From VAZQ01 sp963821505 (lineage in GTDB: Bacteria > Pseudomonadota > Alphaproteobacteria > Rhizobiales > Xanthobacteraceae), in the NCBI GenBank assembly GCA_963821505.1, contig CAWGEH010000031.1, forward strand, positions 1 to 64,000: a DNA stretch of 64,000 nucleotides, written 5' to 3'. The notes below the pieces were generated by a model, which was given only the letters and a program-made list of their open reading frames with translations, was not told the DNA's origin and did no database searches. Of this stretch, positions 29,164-38,063 are shown one piece after another (positions within the stretch are counted from its first letter, which is position 1; every line of letters begins with the position of its first letter). The position numbers and the translations under genes are program-made.

Positions 29164-30243
29164 ATGCGCACCGACCTGTTCGATTTCGAGCTCCCGACCG
29201 ATCGGATCGCCCTGCGTCCCGTGACGCCGCGGGACGCAGCGCGGCTCCTGGTGGTGCGTCCCGGCACGCATCCGGAATTCGAGGACCGCTTTGTCCGCGA
29301 TCTCCCGGATCTGCTGCGCCCGGGCGATGCGCTGGTGGTCAACGACACCAAGGTCATTCCGGCACGGCTGCAAGGCCGCCGTCTCGGCCGCGGAGGAACG
29401 GAGCCGGCGATCGAGGCGACGCTGCACCAGCGCCTCGACGGTTCGCGCTGGCGCGCCTTCGTCAAGCCGGCGAAACGGCTGGCGCCCGGCGACGTCCTGC
29501 GCTTCGGGGACGAAGGCAAGGTCTGCTTCCTCGGCCAACTCGACGCGACCGTCGAGGGCAAAGGCGAAGGCGGAGAGGTGACGCTCGCTTTCGCGTTTCA
29601 CGGGCCGGTGCTCGATCAGGCGCTGGACGAGCGCGGGACGATGCCGCTGCCCCCCTACATTGCCAGCAGGCGCGTTCCCGACGAGCGCGATCGGAGCGAT
29701 TATCAGACCCTGTTCGCGCGGGCGGAGGGATCGGTCGCCGCGCCCACGGCCGGACTGCACTTCACCGACGGGCTGACCTCCCGTCTGGCCGAGCGGGGAG
29801 TGAGCCTGCAAAAGGTGACGCTGCATGTGGGGGCAGGGACGTTCCTGCCGGTCAAGAGCGCCGATACGGCGGCGCACCGCATGCACGCCGAGTGGGGAAG
29901 CGTGAGCGCCGAAACGGCGCAGGCGCTCAACGCCGCGCGGCGCGCGGGCGGGCGTATCGTCGCCGTCGGCTCCACGTCGCTGCGGCTCATCGAGAGCGCG
30001 AGCGGGGACGGCGGCGCCGTCCGTGCGTTCGAGGGGGAGACCGCCTTGTTTGTCACGCCCGGCTACCGCTTCCGGGTCATCGACGTGTTGATGACCAATT
30101 TCCACCTGCCGCGCTCGACGCTGTTCATGCTGGTCGCCGCGTTTTCGGGCCTCGAGACGATGAAACGCGCCTACGCGCATGCGATCGGCGCCGGCTATCG
30201 GTTCTACTCCTACGGCGACGCCTGCCTGCTGTTCCGGCCCTGA
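29164..30243 (+). CDS. queA: S-adenosylmethionine:tRNA ribosyltransferase-isomerase
   Basis: 359 residues. The start MRTDLFDFELPTDRIALRP and the motifs LVVNDTKVIPARL, GTMPLPPYI, AAPTAGLHFT, VTLHVGAGTFLPVK, and TNFHLPRSTLFMLVAAFSG are diagnostic. It transfers the ribosyl moiety of SAM onto preQ1-modified tRNA to give epoxyqueuosine. Its pathway partner tgt is normally next door in this order; here it is 12 kb downstream, separated by an accessory block. Confidence 0.97.
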   Translation: MRTDLFDFELPTDRIALRPVTPRDAARLLVVRPGTHPEFEDRFVRDLPDLLRPGDALVVNDTKVIPARLQGRRLGRGGTEPAIEATLHQRLDGSRWRAFVKPAKRLAPGDVLRFGDEGKVCFLGQLDATVEGKGEGGEVTLAFAFHGPVLDQALDERGTMPLPPYIASRRVPDERDRSDYQTLFARAEGSVAAPTAGLHFTDGLTSRLAERGVSLQKVTLHVGAGTFLPVKSADTAAHRMHAEWGSVSAETAQALNAARRAGGRIVAVGSTSLRLIESASGDGGAVRAFEGETALFVTPGYRFRVIDVLMTNFHLPRSTLFMLVAAFSGLETMKRAYAHAIGAGYRFYSYGDACLLFRP

Positions 30244-30309
30244 GCCGGGGCCGTGGCCTTGCCAGCTGGCCGATTCGCCATGTATAGATCACGCTTGAAT
30301 AACAATATA

Positions 30310-30332
30310 CAGATTATCTATTCTGATATCTG
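30310..30332 (+). promoter_or_regulatory. AT-rich inverted repeat upstream of the XRE regulator gene
   Basis: CAGAT-N13-ATCTG within an AT-rich 50-bp stretch (about 30285-30335), ending four bases before the XRE start. It is a candidate autoregulatory operator or promoter element; arms are only 5 bp. Confidence 0.35.
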
Positions 30333-30336
30333 AAAC

Positions 30337-30582
30337 ATGATAACTGGACCTCAGATGCGGGCGGCGCGCGCGCTGCTGGAGATCGACCAACGCGAGCTCG
30401 CCCAGCGCTCGGGTCTCTCGCTGCCCACGATCCAGCGCATGGAATCGAGCGCGGGGGTCATCCGCGGAAATGTCAATTCGATGATGAAGCTCGTCGAAGC
30501 GCTTGCGGCGGCGGGCATCGAACTGATCGCCGAAGGAGCCGTCAGCCACGATGGCGGGCGGGGCGTGCGGCTGAAGAGATGA
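30337..30582 (+). CDS. XRE-family helix-turn-helix regulator
   Basis: 81 residues. Helix-turn-helix in RAARALLEIDQRELAQRSGLSLPTIQRMESS with a short C-terminal helix (MMKLVEALAAAGIELIAEG). It is little more than a DNA-binding domain, like many short phage-repressor relatives. It lies 67 bp upstream of the hyf-like operon and on the same strand, so it may control that operon; the link is positional only. Confidence 0.8.
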   Translation: MITGPQMRAARALLEIDQRELAQRSGLSLPTIQRMESSAGVIRGNVNSMMKLVEALAAAGIELIAEGAVSHDGGRGVRLKR

Positions 30583-30649
30583 GGGCGCGGGCGTTGCGGC
30601 ACGGCGATCCAATTGCTGGCGCGGGCGCGCGCCGCACAGGGGATAACTG

Positions 30650-32659
30650 ATGGTGCTTCTTGCGCTCGCGAGCGCCGGCGTCTTGATCGCGACGGCGGTC
30701 CTTGCCGTTGCGGTCGGCGATGCTGCACGCGGGCGCAACGTGGTCTACGGCGTTTGCCTGGTGGCGTCGCTGATCTTGCTTGCGATCGCGGTCCTTGCCC
30801 TGCTCGGTTTCTCCGAGGCGCCGTCGACCGCTACGCTCCCGCTCGGGATTCCGTGGCTCGGCGCGCATTTTCGTCTCGATGCGCTCTCGGCCTTCTTCCT
30901 CGCCGTGGTCGCTCTGGGGTCTGCCGCGGCCAGCCTGTTCGCGCTCGGCTACGGCCGCCACGAGCATGCCCAGCGGCGAGTGCTGCCGTTCTATCCGGCA
31001 TTTCTCGCCGGCATGAGCGTCGTCGTGCTCGCCGATGACGCCTTCACATTTCTGGTCTCCTGGGAATTCATGTCGCTGTCCTCGTGGGCCCTCGTCATGG
31101 CGCACGACCGGGTTCCCGACAACGTCCGTGCGGGATACGTCTATCTGATCATGGCGAGCTTCGGCACGCTCGCGCTGCTGCTCACCTTCGGCCTGCTGGC
31201 GGGCCCCGACGGCGGTTATGCCTTTGCCGACATCCGTGGCGGACATCCCTCCGCCGGACTCGCGGCCGCCATCCTTGTCCTTGCGCTGGTCGGCGCCGGC
31301 TCCAAAGCCGGCCTCGTGCCGCTGCATGTATGGCTTCCGCTCGCCCATCCGGCGGCGCCGAGCCACGTCTCGGCGCTGATGAGCGGCGTCATGACCAAGG
31401 TCGCCGTCTACGGTTTCGTACGCATCGTATTCGACCTGCTCGGCCCCCCGGCCTGGTGGTGGAGCATGGTGGTGCTCGCGCTCGGCGGCATCACCGCGGT
31501 GATGGGCGTGCTCTATGCCCTGATGCAGCATGACCTCAAGCGATTGCTCGCGTATCACACCGTGGAGAATATCGGGATCATTTTCATCGGGCTCGGCCTG
31601 GCGCTCGCCTTCAGCGCCCACGGCATGGCGTGGGCGTCGGCGCTTGCGCTCACCGCCGCCCTCCTGCACGTCTTCAACCATTCGGTGTTCAAGAGCCTGC
31701 TGTTCTTCGGCGCCGGCGCGGTACTCACCGCAACGGGCGAACGCGACATGGAGCACCTCGGCGGCCTCATCCATCGCATGCCGCAGACCGCCTTTGTTTT
31801 CCTCGTCGGCTGTGCGGCGATCTCGGCGCTGCCGCCGCTCAACGGCTTCGTCTCGGAATGGCTGACCTTCCAGGCGATCTTGCTCAGCCCCCAGCTTCCC
31901 TCCTGGGGACTTAAGCTGCTGGTGCCGGCGGTGGGTGCGCTGCTGGCGCTCTCCGCCGCCCTCGCCGCGGCCTGCTTCGTCAAGGCGTTCGGCGTGACCT
32001 TTCTCGGCCGCGCCCGCACACCGGCCGCCGCGGGCGCGCAGGAAACCGATCGGTTTTCTCTGGCGGCGATGTTCTTTTTTGCGGCGCTCTGTCTCGTCGC
32101 CGGCATCCTTCCCGGCTTCTTCATCGATGCATTGGCGCCAGCGGTCCAGGCGCTGGTTGGCGATCGCATGCCGGTGCAAAGCGGTGTCGAGTGGCTTTCG
32201 ATCGTGCCCATCGCCGAGGCCCGCAGTTCCTATAACGGTCTCCTCGTGTTCGTGTTCATGGTCGTGTCGGGCGCGCTTGCGGCCTGGGCGATCCACCGGC
32301 TGGCCTCCGACAAATTGCGCCGTGCTCCGGCCTGGGACTGCGGATATCCCGACCCCAGTCCGGCAACCCAGTACACCGCCTCGAGCTTCGCCCAGCCGAT
32401 CCGTCGCGTGTTCGGCACGGTCGTGTTTCGCGCCCGCGAGCATGTCGACATGCCGCCGCCCGGCGACGGCCGGCCGGCGCGGCTCACCGTGGAATTGCAC
32501 GATCTCGTGTGGGACGCGCTCTATGCCCCGATCGCTGCCGGCGTCGGCTACGCCGCCGACCGGCTCAATCATCTGCAGTTCCTGACCATCCGGCAATTCC
32601 TCAGCCTGGTCTTCGCCGCGCTCGTGCTCCTGTTGCTGGTGCTTGCCATATGGCCGTGA
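30650..32659 (+). CDS. hyfB: HyfB-like antiporter-type membrane subunit of an Ehr complex
   Basis: 669 residues, multi-helix NuoL/M/N-related proton-pumping subunit. The conserved Glu is in FLVSWEFMSLSSWALV and the Lys in AGSKAGLVPLHVWLPLAHP and MSGVMTKVAVYGF. ALMQHDLKRLLAYHTVENIG is characteristic of HyfB/HycC. C-terminal extension has WDCGYPDPSPATQYTASSF, also seen in hydrogenase-4 subunits. Inner membrane. First of six overlapping or closely spaced genes, hyfBCEFGI; its stop overlaps the hyfC start by 10 bases. Confidence 0.9.
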   Translation: MVLLALASAGVLIATAVLAVAVGDAARGRNVVYGVCLVASLILLAIAVLALLGFSEAPSTATLPLGIPWLGAHFRLDALSAFFLAVVALGSAAASLFALGYGRHEHAQRRVLPFYPAFLAGMSVVVLADDAFTFLVSWEFMSLSSWALVMAHDRVPDNVRAGYVYLIMASFGTLALLLTFGLLAGPDGGYAFADIRGGHPSAGLAAAILVLALVGAGSKAGLVPLHVWLPLAHPAAPSHVSALMSGVMTKVAVYGFVRIVFDLLGPPAWWWSMVVLALGGITAVMGVLYALMQHDLKRLLAYHTVENIGIIFIGLGLALAFSAHGMAWASALALTAALLHVFNHSVFKSLLFFGAGAVLTATGERDMEHLGGLIHRMPQTAFVFLVGCAAISALPPLNGFVSEWLTFQAILLSPQLPSWGLKLLVPAVGALLALSAALAAACFVKAFGVTFLGRARTPAAAGAQETDRFSLAAMFFFAALCLVAGILPGFFIDALAPAVQALVGDRMPVQSGVEWLSIVPIAEARSSYNGLLVFVFMVVSGALAAWAIHRLASDKLRRAPAWDCGYPDPSPATQYTASSFAQPIRRVFGTVVFRAREHVDMPPPGDGRPARLTVELHDLVWDALYAPIAAGVGYAADRLNHLQFLTIRQFLSLVFAALVLLLLVLAIWP

Positions 32660-33606
32660 TCTTCGACGTCGTCGTTCAGGGGCTGCAGATGCTGCTGGTC
32701 CTGCTGCTGGCGCCGCTGCTCACCGGCTTCGTCCGCAAGGTGAAGGCCCGCCTCCTGCTCCGCCGAGGACCGCCGCTGGTCCAGCCCTATCGCGATCTGG
32801 CGCGGCTCATGCGCAAGGAGGTGGTGCTGGCGGACAATGCCTCGTGGCTGTTCCGCGTCATCCCGTATCTCATCTTCGCCGCCACCTGGGTGGCGGCGTC
32901 GCTGGTGCCCACCTTCCGTACCGGCCTCCTGTTTTCCTGGTCGGCCGATCTCATTGTCATCATCGCGCTGCTCGGGAGTGCCCGGTTCTTCCTGGCGCTT
33001 GCGGGGCTCGACGTCGGCACCAGCTTCGGCGGCATCGGCTCGAGTCGGGAGATGATGATCGCCTCGCTCGCGGAGCCGGCGATGATCATGATCATCTTCA
33101 CGGTCGCGCTGATCGCCGGTTCGACACAGCTCTCGACCATGGCCGCTTTCCTGGTGTCCTCGCAGGTGGGGCTGCGGGTGTCGCTGGGGCTCGCGCTGCT
33201 GGCATTGATCATGGTGGCGATTGCGGAAAATGCGCGCATTCCGGTCGACAATCCGGCGACGCACCTGGAACTGACCATGGTGCACGAGGCCATGGTGCTC
33301 GAATATTCCGGTCGTCACCTGGCGCTGATCGAGCTCTCAGCGTCGTTGCAGCTCCTGCTCTACGTGTCGCTGATCGCCTGCCTGTTCGTACCCTGGGGCC
33401 TGGTGCCATCGGGGGTTGCCTCGGGCCTGATGGCGACCGGGCTCGGCGCCTATGTCGCAAAGCTTGCGGTCGGCGGCTTCATGCTCGCGCTGTTCGAGAC
33501 CTCGATCGCCAAGATGCGAGTGTTCCGCGTGCCGGAATTCCTGGGCGCCGCACTGATGCTCGGCCTGTTGGCGATGCTTCTCCTGTTCGTCTCGCGGAGC
33601 CTCTGA
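32650..33606 (+). CDS. hyfC: HyfC-like NuoH-type membrane subunit
   Basis: 318 residues with about eight helices. NuoH/HyfC family: GPPLVQPYRDLARLMRKE, FALAGLDVGTSFGGIGSSRE-like loop (LALAGLDVGTSFGGIG) and the acidic signature IAENARIPVDNPATHLELTM. This subunit forms the floor of the quinone or ion channel beneath the hydrophilic arm. The start ATG 32650 overlaps the end of hyfB. Confidence 0.9.
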   Translation: MAVIFDVVVQGLQMLLVLLLAPLLTGFVRKVKARLLLRRGPPLVQPYRDLARLMRKEVVLADNASWLFRVIPYLIFAATWVAASLVPTFRTGLLFSWSADLIVIIALLGSARFFLALAGLDVGTSFGGIGSSREMMIASLAEPAMIMIIFTVALIAGSTQLSTMAAFLVSSQVGLRVSLGLALLALIMVAIAENARIPVDNPATHLELTMVHEAMVLEYSGRHLALIELSASLQLLLYVSLIACLFVPWGLVPSGVASGLMATGLGAYVAKLAVGGFMLALFETSIAKMRVFRVPEFLGAALMLGLLAMLLLFVSRSL

Positions 33607-34268
33607 TGCACGGTCTCAGCTTCGACGTCGCTCACTTGCTTGCAGGCTCGCTGGTGCTGGTGAGCTTCCTCGAGTTGTATCAGGACCGGCTCTATGCGCT
33701 CCTCAACATGTTCGCGCTGCATGCCCTGGTGCTGGCGCTCTCGGTTGCCTGGCAGGCCTACATTCAGGACGCGCCGCACCTCTACGTGACCGCGGGGATC
33801 GCGCTGGTCTTCAAGGCGATCATCATCCCCGTCGCCCTGCATCGCATCATCGTGCGGCTGGGCATCCATCGCGAGATCGAAAAAGTGGTGGGCGTCGGCC
33901 CGGCCATGCTCCTGGGCATGGGTCTGGTGGCGCTGTCGATGGTGGTGATGCTGCGGGTGACGGCGGAGGCCGACCCGCTCGCCCGCGAAGACCTCGCTTT
34001 CGCACTCTCCGTGGTGCTCCTCGGGCTGTTGATGATGGTGACGCGGCGCAACGCCGTGAGCCAGGTGGTCGGCTTCATGTCGCTCGAGAATGGCCTGGTG
34101 CTGGCCGCGACCGGCGCCAAGGGCATGCCGCTGGTGGTCGAGATCAGCGTCGCCTTCTCCATCCTCATCGCCTTCATCGTGATCGGCATCTTCCTGTTCC
34201 GCATCCGCGAGCGCTTCGACACGGTCGATTTGCAGGCGCTCGACCGCTTCCGCGGAGAGCGGCGATGA
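33606..34268 (+). CDS. hyfE: HyfE-like NuoK-type membrane subunit
   Basis: 220 residues with six or seven helices. ATG overlaps the hyfC TGA (TGATG). The NuoK-like core carries Glu in VGFMSLENGLVLAATG and HREIEKVVGVGPAM. Marks the hydrogenase-4 type over hydrogenase-3, which lacks HyfE and HyfF. Confidence 0.88.
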   Translation: MHGLSFDVAHLLAGSLVLVSFLELYQDRLYALLNMFALHALVLALSVAWQAYIQDAPHLYVTAGIALVFKAIIIPVALHRIIVRLGIHREIEKVVGVGPAMLLGMGLVALSMVVMLRVTAEADPLAREDLAFALSVVLLGLLMMVTRRNAVSQVVGFMSLENGLVLAATGAKGMPLVVEISVAFSILIAFIVIGIFLFRIRERFDTVDLQALDRFRGERR

Positions 34269-35710
34269 CGGCGGCCTTCGAGCCGGTCAGCGCGGTTCTC
34301 GGCATTCCGCTAGTGGCGGCGGCGCTGCTCGTGGCGCTGCCGGGATACCGGCTGACCGCCACACTGAATGTGATTGCGACCTTGCTGACCTTTCTTGCCG
34401 CGGTGGGGCTGTTCTTCGGCCGTCCGCCGCCGGGCCCATACCTGCTCGTGGACGACCTCAACAACGTGTTCATCGTGCTGACCACCTTCGTCGGCTTCAC
34501 CACCAGCGTATTCAGCGCGAGCTATATCGGCCACGAACTCGAGGTCGGCCGGCTCACGCCCCGGTTCCTGCGCTTCTACCACGCGATGTACCAGGTGCTG
34601 ATGTTCGCGATGAACCTGGCGCTGCTCGCCAACAATATCGGCGTGATGTGGGTGGCGATCGAGCTCGCCACCCTCACCACCGTGCTCATGGTCGGCATCT
34701 ATCGCACCCACGAGGCGCTCGAGGCAGCGTGGAAGTATTTCATCCTCGGCAGCGTCGGCATCGCGCTCGCTCTGTTCGGCACCATCCTCGTCTACATGGC
34801 GGCGCGGCCGGTGATCGGCGAGGGGCTCGACGCCATGGTCTGGACCGTGCTGGTTACGCGTGCCGGCGCCTTCGATCCGGCCTTGCTCAACGTCGCCTTC
34901 GTGTTCCTGCTGCTCGGCTACGGCACCAAGGTCGGGCTGGCGCCGCTGCACGCCTGGCTGCCGGATGCCCACGCCGAGGGCCCCACCCCGATCTCCGCGG
35001 TGCTGTCGGGGTTGCTGCTCAACGTCGCGCTCTACGCCTTGCTGCGTTTCAAGATGCTGCTCGCGCTCAATCCGGCCGCGCTGGCGCCCGGTCCGCTGAT
35101 GGTGACGATGGGGCTCGTCTCGCTCGTGTTCGCGGCGTTCATGCTGTACCGCCGGCGCGACATCAAGCGCATGTTCGCCTATTCCTCGATCGAGCACATG
35201 GGCATCATCGCCTTCGCCTTCGGCATGGGGGGCCCGCTCGCCAACTTCGCCGGGCTGCTGCACATGACCATGCATTCGCTGACGAAATCGGCGATCTTCT
35301 TCGCGGTCGGCCACATTGCCCAGGTCAAGGGCACGCAGCGCATCGCCGACATGGGCGGTCTCACCGAAACCAATCCGGTGCTCGGCTGGGGGCTGGTCCT
35401 GGGCGTCGTCGCCATCGCAGGATTGCCGCCGCTCGGCATTTTCATGAGCGAGTTCCTGGTGGTGACGTCGACCTTCGCGCGCGCGCCGGGGCTCGCGATT
35501 GTGCTGGTGTTCGGCATTCTGGTCGGGGTCGCGGCGCTGTTCCTGCGATTGAACACAATCGCCTTCGGCGAGCCGCGCGGGGCCAGCGCCGCGGCCAAGG
35601 CGTCCTACGTGCCGATGTTCGCGCACCTTGCACTCGTGTTCGCTGCCGGCATTTACATGCCGCCGGTGCTGGTCGAATGGTTCCAGAACGTGGCCAAGCT
35701 GCTGGGATAG
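34265..35710 (+). CDS. hyfF: HyfF-like antiporter-type membrane subunit
   Basis: 481 residues, a second NuoL/M/N-related subunit; ATGA overlap with hyfE. Conserved Glu in GVMWVAIELATLTTVLMVG, Lys in GTKVGLAPLHAWLPDAH, and MFAYSSIEHMGIIAFAFGMG. Together with HyfB it gives the complex two antiporter-type proton channels. Confidence 0.9.
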   Translation: MTAAFEPVSAVLGIPLVAAALLVALPGYRLTATLNVIATLLTFLAAVGLFFGRPPPGPYLLVDDLNNVFIVLTTFVGFTTSVFSASYIGHELEVGRLTPRFLRFYHAMYQVLMFAMNLALLANNIGVMWVAIELATLTTVLMVGIYRTHEALEAAWKYFILGSVGIALALFGTILVYMAARPVIGEGLDAMVWTVLVTRAGAFDPALLNVAFVFLLLGYGTKVGLAPLHAWLPDAHAEGPTPISAVLSGLLLNVALYALLRFKMLLALNPAALAPGPLMVTMGLVSLVFAAFMLYRRRDIKRMFAYSSIEHMGIIAFAFGMGGPLANFAGLLHMTMHSLTKSAIFFAVGHIAQVKGTQRIADMGGLTETNPVLGWGLVLGVVAIAGLPPLGIFMSEFLVVTSTFARAPGLAIVLVFGILVGVAALFLRLNTIAFGEPRGASAAAKASYVPMFAHLALVFAAGIYMPPVLVEWFQNVAKLLG

Positions 35711-35714
35711 AGCG

Positions 35715-37223
35715 ATGCCGGCGTTGATCGACCTGATCGAAGGCGAGCGAAGCGAAGGCCATCGTCCCTGGCCGCGGGTCGTGGTGAACGAGGACGGCTG
35801 GCGTTTCGCCACCAGTCGGCTGGCGGCCGGCGATTGGACGCTGCTCGGCCTTTGGGGTGATAGCCCCGCCGTCCACATGGCGGTGCTGGACGAGCGCCGG
35901 GGCGAGATCGCGGTCGTCACGATCCGATGCACGCATGCTAGCTTTCCGTCGGTCGGGGCGCTGCACCCGCCGGCCATTCGCCTGGAGCGCGCGCTGCGCG
36001 ATCTCTGCGGCATCGAGCCGGTCGGTCTGCCCGACAGCCGCTCGTGGCTCGATCTCGGCTTCTGGGATGTGCAGCATCCGCTCGGGCAGCGCAGCAGCGC
36101 GCCGGCGCAACGCGCGCCCTATGCTTTCCTGCCTACCGAGGGCGAGAGCCTGCACCAGATTCCCGTCGGCCCCGTCCATGCCGGCATCATCGAGCCCGGG
36201 CACTTTCGTTTCACCGCCAACGGCGAGACGGTCGTGCGGCTGGAGCAGCGCCTCGGCTACGTGCACAAGGGGATCGAGGCGCTGATGGCGGGTGCCACCA
36301 TCGACCGCGCGGCGCGATTGGCGGGGCGCACCTCGGGCGACAGCACGGTCGCTTACGCGCTGGCTTTTGCTCGCGCGGTCGAGGCGGCCGCCGCGGCGGA
36401 GATTCCGCCGCGGGCGGTCTATCTGCGGGCGCTGATGGCCGAGCTCGAGCGCCTCGCCAATCATTTCGGGGACATCGGCGCCGTGTGCAACGACGCCTCG
36501 TTCTCGCTCATGCACGCCCACTGCGGGGTCCTGCGCGAACGAGTCTTGCGTGCCGCGGATGCATGCTTTGGCCACCGGCTCATGATGGATGCCGTCGTGC
36601 CTGGCGGCATTGCCAGTGATCTCGGTTCCGGCTGCGTCGCGGAGCTTTCGGCGTTGCTGGCGGAGGTCCGCGGATCGTTTCCCGGGCTGGTCGAGCTCTA
36701 CGACAACACCGCCTCGCTGCAGGACCGTACCGGCACCACGGGCGTGCTGCGCGGTGAGCTGGCACGGCAGTTCGGGGCCGGCGGCTACGTGGGACGCGCC
36801 AGCGGCCGCGCCTTCGACGCGCGCAAGACCCCCGGTTATCCGCCCTATGACCGGCTCGAGTTCGAGATTCCCGTGTTCGAGGCCGGCGACGTCAACGCCC
36901 GGGTTTGGGTGCGCATCCGCGAGGTCGAGCAAAGCCTTGGGCTGATCGATCAGATCCTGCGGTATTTGCCGCCGGGCGCGATCCGCGGCGCGGTCAAGCC
37001 CACAGGTGCGATGTGCGAAGGTCTTGGAATGGCGGAAGCGTTTCGCGGTGACGTGCTAGTGTGGGTGCGGCTCGAGGGCGACCGCGTCGCGCGCTGCCAC
37101 CTGCGCGACCCGTCCTGGTTCCAATGGCCGCTGCTGGAAGCCGTGATCGAGGGCAACATCGTCGCGGACTTCCCGCTGTGCAACAAGTCGTTCAACTGCT
37201 CGTATTCGGGACACGATCTCTAG
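35715..37223 (+). CDS. hyfG: HyfG-like large subunit lacking all [NiFe] ligands (Ehr-type catalytic subunit)
   Basis: 502 residues: an N-terminal NuoC-like part (1-150, ending near AFLPTEGESLHQIPVGPVHA) fused to a NuoD/HyfG-like part. True NiFe hydrogenases have RxCGxC and DPCxxC. Here the first motif reads RTSGDS (205-210), so both Cys are Ser. The last reads NKSFNCSYSGHDL (490-502), where the two ligand positions align with Ser and Gly. No [NiFe] site can form. Other conserved blocks (LGYVHKGIEALM, ERLANHFGDIGAVCND, KPTGAMCEGLG) are intact, so this is a selected protein and not decay. This loss defines the energy-converting-hydrogenase-related (Ehr) group. Substrate unknown. Confidence 0.88.
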   Translation: MPALIDLIEGERSEGHRPWPRVVVNEDGWRFATSRLAAGDWTLLGLWGDSPAVHMAVLDERRGEIAVVTIRCTHASFPSVGALHPPAIRLERALRDLCGIEPVGLPDSRSWLDLGFWDVQHPLGQRSSAPAQRAPYAFLPTEGESLHQIPVGPVHAGIIEPGHFRFTANGETVVRLEQRLGYVHKGIEALMAGATIDRAARLAGRTSGDSTVAYALAFARAVEAAAAAEIPPRAVYLRALMAELERLANHFGDIGAVCNDASFSLMHAHCGVLRERVLRAADACFGHRLMMDAVVPGGIASDLGSGCVAELSALLAEVRGSFPGLVELYDNTASLQDRTGTTGVLRGELARQFGAGGYVGRASGRAFDARKTPGYPPYDRLEFEIPVFEAGDVNARVWVRIREVEQSLGLIDQILRYLPPGAIRGAVKPTGAMCEGLGMAEAFRGDVLVWVRLEGDRVARCHLRDPSWFQWPLLEAVIEGNIVADFPLCNKSFNCSYSGHDL

Positions 37224-37316
37224 ATGCTTGACGCGCTTTGTGCGGCGATGCGGTTGGTGCCCGGGACGACGTCCGGGGCCCGCGCCCGCCGCAGCGCGCG
37301 TTAGAAGGACCACCGC

Positions 37317-37826
37317 ATGCGCAGGGCATTGTTCCGCGGTCTATTGCGCCGCCCACTGACCGAGGCTCCGCCCGTCAAGGACCAGGACGCGCTGGCCGAA
37401 CTGGGTGCAAGCGTCGACCGCGCCGCGCGCCGACGGCTCGGACGCTCGCTCTCCATTCGTGAAATCGATGCCGGATCGTGCAACGGCTGCGAGCTCGAGA
37501 TCCACGCCCTCAACAATGCCTTCTATGATCTCGAACGCTTCGGGCTGCGCTTCGTGGCATCGCCCCGGCACGCCGACGTGCTGCTGGTCACCGGCCCGGT
37601 CACCAGAAACATGCGCGAGGCCCTCGAGCGCACCTACAACGCGACGCCGGACCCCAAATGGGTTGTCGCAGTCGGCGACTGCGCGCTCGACGGCGGCCTG
37701 TTTGCCGGCAGCTACGCGGTCGTCGGCGGAGTGTCTGCCGTCGTGCCCGTGGACCTGCATATCCGCGGCTGCCCCCCGCGCCCGGTACAATTGCTCAAGG
37801 GGCTGCTGACGCTGCTCGAGACCTGA
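37317..37826 (+). CDS. hyfI: HyfI-like small FeS subunit (NuoB type)
   Basis: 169 residues from ATG 37317, preceded by GAAGGACC. The 4Fe-4S ligands of the N2/proximal cluster are intact: Cys55 and Cys58 in GSCNGCELE, Cys122 in GDCALDGG, Cys152 in RGCPPRP. So the complex keeps its electron-transfer cluster despite the loss of the NiFe site next to it. The 93 bp gap after hyfG holds no hyfH-like ferredoxin gene (no 2x4Fe-4S protein anywhere near). A GC-rich hairpin follows the gene. Confidence 0.9.
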   Translation: MRRALFRGLLRRPLTEAPPVKDQDALAELGASVDRAARRRLGRSLSIREIDAGSCNGCELEIHALNNAFYDLERFGLRFVASPRHADVLLVTGPVTRNMREALERTYNATPDPKWVVAVGDCALDGGLFAGSYAVVGGVSAVVPVDLHIRGCPPRPVQLLKGLLTLLET

Positions 37827-37845
37827 CGAGGTCGCTCCCCCCCTG

Positions 37846-37876
37846 ATGACGGGCGCGCGTCGCGCGCCGCTGTCAT
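37846..37876 (+). terminator. GC-rich hairpin after hyfI
   Basis: ATGAC...GGCGCGCG-T-CGCGCGCC...GTCAT: a perfect 8-bp inner stem with a one-base turn centre and a matching 5-bp outer arm. There is no U-run after it, so it could be a Rho-independent-like terminator or an mRNA 3' stabiliser for the hyf operon. Confidence 0.5.
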
Positions 37877-38063
37877 ACGGTTGAGACACGGAGCACGCAA
37901 TTGTTGTCACATGCGATTCGACGACGAGAGGCGATTGCGGGAGCGTCGCGCCGCCCGGCAAACGGGAGGGGAACAGGCGGCAATTCGTCCGCCCATTGAC
38001 CGCATGGCGATCGGCGACGCTCGCAAGCCGCGCGCTGCGTCGTAAGGCGGCGGGCGCGGCGCG

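Noticed and set aside
30542..32596. 684-codon open frame antisense to hyfB
   Set aside because: Composition is Arg/Glu/His-rich and motif-free; hyfB is well supported and joined to its operon.
35715..37223. A functional [NiFe] hydrogenase large subunit
   Set aside because: All four nickel-iron ligand cysteines are replaced and no maturation genes are near.
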